A stretch of DNA of 64,000 nt, from the NCBI GenBank assembly GCA_021399435.1, contig JAJTUP010000023.1, positions 124,001 to 188,000 on the forward strand, read 5' to 3'. The number at the start of each line of letters is the position of its first letter. The stretch's first letter is position 1. The notes under the pieces are model-generated. The model was not told the DNA's origin. It did no database searches and was given only the letters and a program-made list of their open reading frames with translations. Both the position numbers and the translations under genes were made by a program. This stretch comes from Diaporthe sp. PMI_573. Taxonomy: Eukaryota; Ascomycota; Sordariomycetes; Diaporthales; Diaporthaceae. Positions 1 through 9,665 of this stretch are shown piece by piece.

Positions 1-1083
1 TTTCTTTTCAGCTTTAATCGGGCGAGCCTCGACGGTTCCCAGACCGTGTATGTGTGTTTATGTATGCGTATGCTTGACTACGCAACACTGCCTCTTCCAT
101 TCATCGATACCTCGGCTCTTGGGGACGTTTTTTACGAAGGCCACTTTTCAATGGGGACATGGTGGGGAGGGGTCAGCGGATGGGCGGATGGAAGTTTTAC
201 TTTTGGGACTGGAACAGGACAGGACAGGGCTTCCGGTATCTGGCAAACCACCACGGCTGTGGTGGGTTAGGATAGTTGCGGGGGTGGGGTTGGAGGTTAC
301 GGGCTGGGGAATATTATATCAATATGTCGCCATGCCAGTCTATAGGCAGTTTCACAACAACCCGGAAGTCATTCAGGACGAACGCCAAAATGATCGCCCT
401 TCTCTCTTGTGACGTGATAATTCCTCCGGCGCGCCCAAACAGGTCCTTTTCACATGCGAACATTGTTTGTGATGGGGAGATCTCTAAAACGTGATGGGCT
501 GCAGGCGTGACTCGGAAGGGTAGCATTGTTCCAGCGGAGGCCTACGCAGCCGTCGTTACGAGTAAGTGTGATGAGGTAGTATAGTCGCTATATCATTTGC
601 TTGATCGCTCATCTTCACGTCGCGAGCTCGGTGGCATTTAGGGCCGTGACGATGTTCGGTGAGTTTCGCGTCGGGGCAGGCAATCTGTCGCCCGGTGTCA
701 CGTCACCATCCTTCGCCCTAGCTGACTGCGACCGTTTCAGCAGGTAGCGCGGCAAGGAGGCCCTGCCCCGGGTGGCTTGATTCACCACTGACAGGAACGG
801 CCACCTCGGCGAAACGTGGCGGTAGGCACCCGTCGCAGGTTGCTGGTTTCCAGGAACGTCTCGAGGGGGTGAAAATCATAGGAAGATTTGATTATATAAG
901 TCGACCAGCGGGCGACACCGGCCAGGATCCCAACTCCACGTGTGTGTTCTGCTAGTGAACGCGAGAGGACGATTGCTTTCTCAAAATGAAGTAGCCTCCA
1001 TTACCAAGGATGAACCAAACCCAACTGTTGAGGGAATTACGATAAAGACAGAAACTGCGATGCGATGCGATGCGATGCAGTAA
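1..1083. other. Left-edge intergenic region and ykt6 3' flank
   Basis: No convincing coding region is seen on either strand. The short open frames here have no recognisable domain and no consistent splice structure. The right end is the 3' flank of ykt6 and contains a short GCGAT-type pentanucleotide microsatellite at about 1058-1079. Confidence 0.5.
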
Positions 1084-2759
1084 TTACATGAGCACGCTGC
1101 ACAAGAAAATGTCAGCAGTTGCTTTCAGCGGGAGCGGTCGCTCGGGGTGTTCTTTGGACCACCGAGCTTGATTTGTCCATGACTTACCAGCATGAATTCT
1201 GCTTCTTTGCTTGTTCTGAAGGGATGAGTCAGTATGAGTCTAATGGATTGACCATATCGGCGAGGGACTCACGGTAAAACATCTTGGACTGAGAACTCAG
1301 TCCATCACTCTTCTGGACCAGGTCATCGATCTTCTCGCCTCGCTCCAGTACACTCTCTATCGTCTTGTGGAGCACGATCTTGGTCTCGTCCAGCTCCTTC
1401 TGGATCTTCAGGATGTTGTCGGCTTGGTGCGGGTCCTGACATACTGTCAGCATTCAGGTAAGTAAAAATTCCTCGCAGCATGTTGCCACTTACTTGATAC
1501 TTAACGAGGTAGTCCTTCAGTTGTGGCATCCGGATCGTGGGAGTTCCTGTTGCCCATGAGGACCGCGGGTTGGCCTCGAGGAACTCATCGACAACCTTGG
1601 AGAGCAACTGGTGAGCCACGAGGGCTGGGTACGCGTGATCAGAAATGATGATTCCGCAAACGCCCTCGGATCGACCGTATGCGTGGAATGTGAAGTCTGC
1701 GGCCCTGTCAGTCTCCTATTCTCCAGCTATGACAACTCGCTCGCCAGTCTCCTTGCACTCATCATCCCAAACGACACTAGCCGTCGGATCCATCCCCTTG
1801 GCCACAGTCTAGCAGTCGGCTTCTGGGTGGTTGGTCCTAGACCAAGGCTTCCGCCCACGCTGACAGAAGACCAAAGGAGCAGCTCGAACAGCAGGCAGCC
1901 TGGACTCTGATCGGTGCTGTTTTGCGCTGCTACAGCAGGTGCTGTGTTCGAGCGATCGGACTCTGGCTCTTCGTTTCTGGGCACACTCTGAGTGGTCGGC
2001 CTGGCGACTCGTTCTTGGGCAACATCGGGAGACTTGTGCGGAGCAATGCTCCATTGTTGCTGATTGTTGTCCATATCGTCCATGTCGCATGCCTTCGACA
2101 TCAGGTCAAGTCTCCGCAGTTCGGTAACGTCTCCTAGCGGCAATCGACTGAGGAACCTGCCCAAATAGAGTCGTGATGTGCGCTTGGTGATTGCTGGCCT
2201 GCGATGTGCATCTGGACGTGGACGGGCACCCTTATCGGCTTTGATGGTATTACGGTGGCCACAGATGGCAATTCCGGATTCTCGGGAGTATTTCCACTTG
2301 GACTCGAGGCATTCGTACACGCTCGTATCGGACTTCGCGTAGGAGTTCGTGTGAAAGGAAACATCGCTCTCTCGTGCGAAAAGTTACACGTACCTTGTTG
2401 TTCGACGTCCTGTCGTTCTGCAAGCCGTCAGTGCTGTCCGCTCGACAAATTGCTGCAAAGTAAAGATCACTTACGACCGGGCTTTGTCCTTTCTGCCACC
2501 GTCCCGGAGAACATGGTCATGAATTCCTCCTCGTAGTCAGTAGGAGATCCTCGTACTATGGTGGAGTGATGCGCATACCGCCCAGTTCTGTCTCGTGAAG
2601 CGCGAGTAGTCGCTGAGCTCCTTCTCGCTCACCAGTTCGTGAGAGGGCTTGGCCTCGTTCCGGATGATCTATACCCAAGAACCACCGTCAGCAGTGGGAT
2701 GGAGCGTGTTATCGGCGGCAGCAGGCCACGATACGTACGCCAATGTAAAGCAGCTTCAT
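1084..2759 (-). CDS. ykt6: R-SNARE YKT6 (longin v-SNARE), eight exons
   Basis: Ykt6 is a lipid-anchored R-SNARE for Golgi, endosome-vacuole and autophagosome fusion. My model joins exons 2759-2739, 2668-2579, 2529-2475, 2417-2394, 1696-1494, 1435-1273, 1215-1188 and 1096-1084. This totals 597 nt and 198 residues, the usual family length. The protein starts MKLLYIG and has a longin domain containing FHAYGRSEG and [10 protein letters not shown]. The SNARE motif contains [18 protein letters not shown], with the zero-layer Arg in LERGE. It ends NSCCVLM, a CCaaX palmitoylation and farnesylation signal. Introns use GT..AG and phases are consistent. Intron 4 is 697 bp, far longer than the others. 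The exon 3 acceptor could shift by one codon. The gene diverges from slh1. Confidence 0.95.
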
Positions 2760-3368
2760 GGTGGCGGTGTGCTCGTGCTGTCGTATTTGTTGGTTCGAGG
2801 AGTTGCTCGTGCGGATCTGAGGTAGGAATTCGGGATCGTGTTGTCGCTCTGTCAAAGGGTGTTCGGCAGGGCGTTTGTAGGTTTTGGGTTTCGTAGATGG
2901 TAAGAAAGGCTGAAACTTGACTTTGGTCGCTACCCATCGGTGGTTTCCTGGTCCGTCCTGGCCCGCCACTTGTCAAATGGGCGGCACCACACTGCGTCAC
3001 ATGCGCTGCCCGAGTGTCCGATGGGCAATGGCCCAGGCCACCGCCCAATCTACCTTGGCGCTAGTCAAGTACCCAGGTATCTTAGGTACCTTACCCACTT
3101 TACTTTGCTGCTCCGGCAAGGAGGTCGCCAAAACACCCCTGTGGGAATTAGTGGGGCCAGGTACACGCCGAGAGTGCTAACAGTATGTGCATGTAAGCAT
3201 CACAGACGACAAGTATGAGCCATACCGAGTCGATGCGCCATCAGCCACTTTCTCTCCCGTCAGGAGGGGGCAGCAGCCATATTTATTTGGCTATTTGGTC
3301 TGACCAAACCTGTGTAAAGAGTTGATTAAGTTTCAACAAAACAACACAGCACCTGGTTTAGACCCATC
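2760..3368. promoter_or_regulatory. Divergent ykt6/slh1 promoter region
   Basis: This 609-bp stretch separates two start codons that point away from each other, so it should hold both promoters. It contains TTAGGTACCTT at 3082-3092, a palindromic core that recurs upstream of other genes in the window. No gene is seen in it. Confidence 0.6.
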
Positions 3369-6300
3369 ATGGCGCCCTCTTCCGTAACCGACGCAGAAGC
3401 GCAATGGCTCGCCCAAGTGGCCGCGATGAAGGCTGCGATAGCCGAGCTCAAGCTGCCCAGCCACGCACCCAACGGCGACACAACAGCCAGCAGCTCCCGT
3501 GAAGACGATGATGATTTCGACCTGAGCTCTGTCAGCGGCGAGACCCGCGATGTATGGGACTTTATCTCCGACTCGGAGCTGGATGAGCTTGGCCTCGACA
3601 GCGGCGACTTGATGGACGGGACAGATGGAATCGACCAGGAGCCTCCCTATGGGCCCCAGTGGTTCCTTGAGAGGTGTGCAACTGTCTCGGCACACAGGGA
3701 CGGGCTACCCGCCGAAACCCTTCAGTTGCAGATTCTGGAGGCTCTCAAGTCGAAGCAGAGGGAGGATGAACTCCAGTCCCTCCTGACGGACCTGGTCGGC
3801 TTTGATGACCTGGAGTTCGTTATTGAGCTCATCTCTCACAGGGATGAGATCACCGTGGCAATGGAACAAGCCGGACATGACAACGCCGATGACGAGCCCA
3901 CGGGCCGTCTTCTCTCCAAGGCCGAGAGGGAGTCAAGGCTCCGAAAGCAGGATTTGCTTCATAAAACCGCTGCACTTGGCCCAGCCACGGCTAAGGAGCC
4001 GCAATACCCTCATGTGTACAAGAGCTTCTCTGCCGGTAACTCGTTGAACCACGCCGGCAAGAGGTACGCACTCCCAGTTGGCAGTGAACGGCTTCAATTC
4101 GACAAGTATGAGGAGTACGCTATCCCTGCAGGCAAGCCTGGGACCTTGTGGCCAGGTCAAAAACTGGTCACGATCAAAGAGCTGGATGGTCTCTGCCGGA
4201 ACACCTTCAAGGGCTACAAGACTCTCAACCGAATGCAGAGTCTTGTCTATCCCGTGGCTTACAAGTCAAGCGAGAATATGCTCATTTGCGCCCCTACCGG
4301 TGCCGTAAGTCCTGTGTGCTGTAGAACTTGGGACGAATGCGATGACTGACGGACAATTCGCAGGGTAAAACGGACGCTGCGATGCTGACCATCCTGCATA
4401 CCGTCAGGCAATATTTGACTCCTGACCCCTTCGAAGATCATGCTGCTACAGACTTTGCCGTCGACGCAGATGACTTCAAGATTGTCTATGTGGCCCCCAT
4501 GAAAGCATTGGCTGCTGAAATCACAGAAAAGTTCAACAAGCGTCTCTCGTGGCTCGGCATTCGCTGCCGCGAATACACTGGTGATATGCACCTAACCAAA
4601 GCTGAGGTCGTCGCCACCCAAATCATAGTCACCACTCCTGAGAAATGGGACGTGGTCACCAGGAAGGGCACCGGAGACACGGAGCTTGTCCAAAAAGTTA
4701 GACTTCTAATCATCGACGAAGTACACATGCTGCACGATGAGCGTGGTGCAGTCCTGGAATCTCTTGTTGCTCGTACAGAGAGACAGGTCGAGAGCACACA
4801 GTCTCTGATCCGGATCGTCGGTCTCAGTGCGACGCTGCCGAACTACATCGATGTATCCGACTTCCTCAAGGTCAACCGATACGCCGGATTGTTCTATTTC
4901 GACGCCTCCTTCCGTCCAGTACCTCTGGAACAGCACTTTATCGGTGTCAAAGGAAAGGCCGGCTCCAGGCAGTCCAGAGAGAATATCGATACGGTGGCCT
5001 TTGAGAAGGTGAGAGAGATGCTGGGACGAGACCATCAGGTGATGGTCTTCGTGCACTCCCGGAAGGATACCGTGGCAACAGCAAAGATGCTTTACGAGAA
5101 GGCAGTTGATGATGTCTGCGTCGATCTCTTTGACCCATCTGACCATCCAAAGTACGACGCTGCGGTCAGGGACATGAAGTCCTGCAGGGCAAAAGAGCTG
5201 CGAGATTTATTGCCCAAGGGATTAGGTGTGCACCACGCAGGCATGGCAAGGTCGGACCGAAATCTGATGGAGAGGCTCTTCTCCGAAGGCGTACTCAAAG
5301 TGCTGTGCTGTACAGCCACCCTTGCCTGGGGTGTGAACTTGCCCGCCGCTGCTGTGGTGATCAAAGGCACACAGGTTTACAGTGCTCAGGAAGGTAAATT
5401 CGTGGATCTCGGCATTCTCGACGTGCTTCAGATCTTTGGACGTGCCGGTCGTCCACAATTCGAAGACACCGGTATTGGCATGATCTGCACAACTCAGGAC
5501 AAACTGGCGCATTATCTCACCGCCGTCACCGATCAGCTACCCATTGAGTCGAAGTTCTCAGCGAAGCTCGTGGACAACTTGAACGCAGAAGTCGCTCTGG
5601 GGACAGTGACGTCTATTCCAGAGGCAGTCCAGTGGATAGGTTACTCGTATCTCTTTGTCCGCATGAGGCGAAACCCAATGGCATATGGAATCGACTGGAA
5701 CGAATTTCAGGACGACCCTTCGCTGGTCCAGCGCCGTCGTCAACTCGCGATACAAGCTGCAAAAACGCTTCAACAATGCCAGATGATCATATACAACGAG
5801 ACGACAGAAGAGCTTCGTAGCAAGGACATCGGCCGTATCGCCAGCCAGTACTACATCCTGCACACCAGTATCCAGATATTCAACACCATGATGCAGCCAT
5901 TTGGCACGGAAGCGGATATCCTGAAGATGATCGCAATGAGTGGCGAGTTTGACAACATCCAGTCAAGAGACAACGAGAGCAAGGAGCTGTCGCGCATGAG
6001 AGAAAACGAGCGCGTCGTGCCCTGCGATGTTGACGGTGGCATCGACCAGGCCCAAACCAAAACCAACATTCTACTTCAGGCTTTCATTTCAAAGGCCCAA
6101 CCAGAAGACTTTGCTTTGACCAACGATCTCAACTACGTCGCTCAGCAGGCGGGTCGAATCTGCCGTGCGTTGTTTATGATCGCCCTCAACAGGAGATGGG
6201 GCCATGAGTGTCTGGTTCTGTTGACACTGGCAAAGTCTATTGAAAAACGGGTTTGGCCCTTCCAGCATCCTCTTCACCAATTTGAGCTGTCCAGACCCAT

Positions 6301-9300
6301 TCTAAACCAGTTAGACGCCAGGGAGTCTCTGACCATCGAAGCCATGCGCGACATGGAACCTGCCGAGATCGGCAGCCTTGTGCATAACCACGGTGCTGGT
6401 ATCAAGATCGCAAAGATCCTTAACAACTTCCCGACCGTCAGCGTGGAAGCAGAAATAGCGCCTCTGAACCGCGACGTGTTGAGGGTGAAGCTCTACATCT
6501 ACCCCGACTTCAAGTGGAACGACCACGTGCATGGCACTTCAGAGTCGTACTTCGTCTGGGTCGAGAATTCGGAAACCTCGGAGATCTACCACCATGAGTT
6601 CTTCATCCTGAATCGTAGAAAGATTCACGAGGACCATGAGATGAACTTTACGATTCCCCTCTCTGACCCACTGCCCAACCAGATATACGTGCGGGCTGTC
6701 TCGGATCGGTGGCTCGGGGCAGAGACGGTCACGCCCGTGTCGTTCCAGCATCTTATCAGACCAGACACGGAGAGCGTGTACACCGACCTGCTCAACCTCC
6801 AGCCTCTTCCAATCTCTGCCCTCAAGAACCCTGGGCTTGAAGCGATATACTCGGAACGCTTCCAGTACTTCAACCCCATGCAGACTCAGATCTTTCACAC
6901 CTTGTACAACACCCCTGCAAATGTACTCTTGGGCTCACCAACAGGTAGTGGCAAGACTGTCGCGGCAGAACTGGCCATGTGGTGGGCGTTCCGGGAAAAG
7001 CCAGGCTCCAAGGTCGTGTACATCGCACCCATGAAAGCCCTGGTCCGAGAGCGTGTCAAGGACTGGGGTGCTCGGCTTGCGGGACCGCTTGGGTTGAAGC
7101 TGGTCGAGCTTACCGGTGACAACACACCGGATACGAGAACCATCAAAGATGCCGATGTCATCATCACCACGCCTGAGAAATGGGATGGTATCTCTCGTAG
7201 TTGGCAGACGAGAGGTTATGTTCGCCAAGTCAGTCTCGTAATCATCGACGAGATCCATCTTTTAGCTGGTGATCGTGGTCCTATTCTCGAGATCATTGTC
7301 TCTCGCATGAATTATATCGCATCGTCAACAAAAGGCTCGGTCAGGCTACTCGGGATGTCGACTGCTTGTGCCAACGCCACCGACCTGGGCAACTGGCTGG
7401 GCGTGAAGGAGGGTCTCTTCAACTTTAGGCATTCCGTCCGTCCTGTTCCTCTTGAGCTTTACATTGACGGATTCCCTGAGGTCAGGGGCTTCTGCCCATT
7501 GATGCAGTCTATGAACAGACCGACCTTTTTGGCTGTCAAGAACCATAGCCCCGACAAGCCCGTCATTGTATTTGTGCCTTCACGGAGACAGACACGACTC
7601 ACTGCCAAGGATCTGATCAATCTCTGCGGCATGGAAGACAACCCAAGGCGATTCTTGAAAATGGAAGAGGAGGACCTTCAGCTCAACCTTGCTAGGGTCA
7701 AGGACGACGCACTGAAGGAGGCCATCAGTTTCGGCATCGGGCTCCATCATGCCGGTCTCGTCGAGTCGGATCGACAACTCGCTGAGGAATTGTTCCTAAA
7801 CAACAAGATCCAGATCCTCATCGCGACCAGCACGCTCGCATGGGGTGTCAATCTTCCTGCTCACCTGGTCGTCGTCAAGGGCACTCAATTCTACGATGCC
7901 AAGATTGAAGGCTACAGAGACATGGACCTCACTGATGTGCTGCAAATGCTTGGCCGAGCCGGGCGACCCCAGTTTGACAACTCGGGCGTTGCTCGAATTT
8001 TCACTAAGGAAGCCTCCAAGGACTTCTACAAACACTTCTTGCACACCGGCTTCCCCGTCGAATCTTCACTTCATACCGTCCTCGACAACCATCTTTGCGC
8101 CGAAGTTTCCGCGGAAACCGTCATCAGCAAGCAGGATGCACTTGACTATCTCACGTGGACGTTCTTCTTCCGGCGTCTCCACAAGAATCCGTCCTACTAC
8201 GGGCTCGAGATCGCGGCAGACGAGCACAATAGCATTGCAGCCCAGCAGCTTGCCAATGACTTCATGATCGAGATGGTCGACAAGTCTCTGGACGAACTCG
8301 CTCAGTCCAAGTGCGTGGAGGTCTATCCCAATGGGGATGTCGACCCGACACCAATGGGCAAGATCATGAGCTACTACTACCTCTCACACAAGACCATTCG
8401 CTACCTGGTCAAGCACGCCAAAGCGAAGGCCTCATTCCTCGACGTCCTGACCTGGATGTGCAACGCCACAGAGTATGACGAGCTGCCCGTCAGACACAAC
8501 GAAGACCTCATCAACGCGGAACTGTCCCGCAACCTGACGTTCCCGGGAACCTCCTTCGGCCTGCCCATGTGGGACCCGCACGTCAAGGCCTTCCTCCTGC
8601 TCCAGGCCCACATGTCCCGCATCAGCCTGCCCATCACAGATTACGTAGGCGACCAGACCAGCGTCCTGGACCAGGCCATCCGTATCATCCAGGCGTCCAT
8701 CGACGCGCTCACGGAGTCGGGGTTCCTCTCGAGCGTGCTGCAGATGATCAACGTCCTGCAGTCCGTCAAGTCGGCGCGCTGGCCCTCGGACCCGCCGCTG
8801 TCGGTCCTGCCGAGCGTGGACCCCGAGAAGACCAAGAACACGACCACGCTGCAGCAGCTCAGCGCCATGGGCGAGGGCGCAGTGAGCAGGCTGGCGCGGG
8901 ACCTGCACGTGCCGCAGGGCTCCCAGAAGCGCTTCCTCAGGGCGGCCTCGGTCCTGCCGAACGTGAAGGTCTCGGTCGAGGACGTCACGGCGCAGTCGGT
9001 GAATGTGGTCCTGAGGCGGCTCAACGCGCTGGTCGAGCGTGACGCCCGCATCTACGCGCCGCGGTTCCCGAAGCCGCAGAACGAGGGCTGGTTCGTGGTC
9101 GTCGGCGACGTGGCCAGGGACGAGGTGTACGCCATCAAGCGCGTCGGGTGGGCGCAGGGCGGCGGGGGCAAGACGGCCGGCGTCGGGTCCAGGCCGTCTG
9201 CGAGGACGAGCATCAAGGTCCCCGAGGCGCTGCAGGCTGGAGGGGGGAGCAAGCTGGATGTCTTGGTGGTTAGTGATGGGTATGTTGGCATGCGGTATGA

Positions 9301-9379
9301 GGTGCTTGGGGTTGAGATCCCTGCGAAGCCTGCGGTGGATGATGATGTTGGTCGGTCTAAGGAGCTGGCTTCGTCTTAA
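3369..9379 (+). CDS. slh1: Ski2-like tandem helicase SLH1/ASCC3 (RQC-trigger complex)
   Basis: Slh1 (Rqt2, ASCC3 in animals) is the ATPase of the ribosome quality-control trigger complex, which splits collided ribosomes in the cytosol. Exons are 3369-4304 and 4364-9379, with a 59-bp intron that splits the first Walker A motif (APTGA|GKT). The protein has 1983 residues, as expected. Cassette 1 has GKT near 313-315, DEVH at 430-433, SATLP and GRAGRPQ, then a winged helix and a Sec63 unit at about 800-1115. Cassette 2 has GSPTGSGKT near 1173, DEIH near 1274, a second GRAGRPQ, and a second Sec63 unit from about 1640. The closest alternative is spliceosomal Brr2. The length, the short acidic N-terminus and the DEVH motif favour Slh1. 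Convergent with niaD. Confidence 0.95.
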
Positions 9380-9665
9380 GACAACGGTGCATGGAAATGT
9401 CATTGGATGGTCTGGATACTATGTTACACTGGCATTCACAAGCATGGCGAGTAATGTGTCGAGGGCGGTTCGCCCCAGGCCACCATTACATACAATAAAT
9501 CTACATCGCATCGATGACGGGAAGGTCAGTTGGAAAATTTGACCAGATCAAGAATGCCTGAGATCACATATCTCAGGACATGTCAGGCTCTTGTCATAAA
9601 ATGCATCATTCACATCATAGGTATCTACAGCGCCATTTACGCCTCGTTGCCATATATACAACCGC

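Noticed and set aside
1727..2320. 197-codon open frame on the minus strand between ykt6 exons
   Set aside because: It lies wholly inside the intron required to join VEQQ to DFTFHAYG, is out of frame with both flanking exons and has no domain. Kept as an intron finding, not as a gene.
8432..9403. 323-codon minus-strand frame opposite the slh1 3' end
   Set aside because: Arg-, His- and Asp-rich composition typical of the shadow of a GC-rich coding strand; slh1 is clearly the gene.
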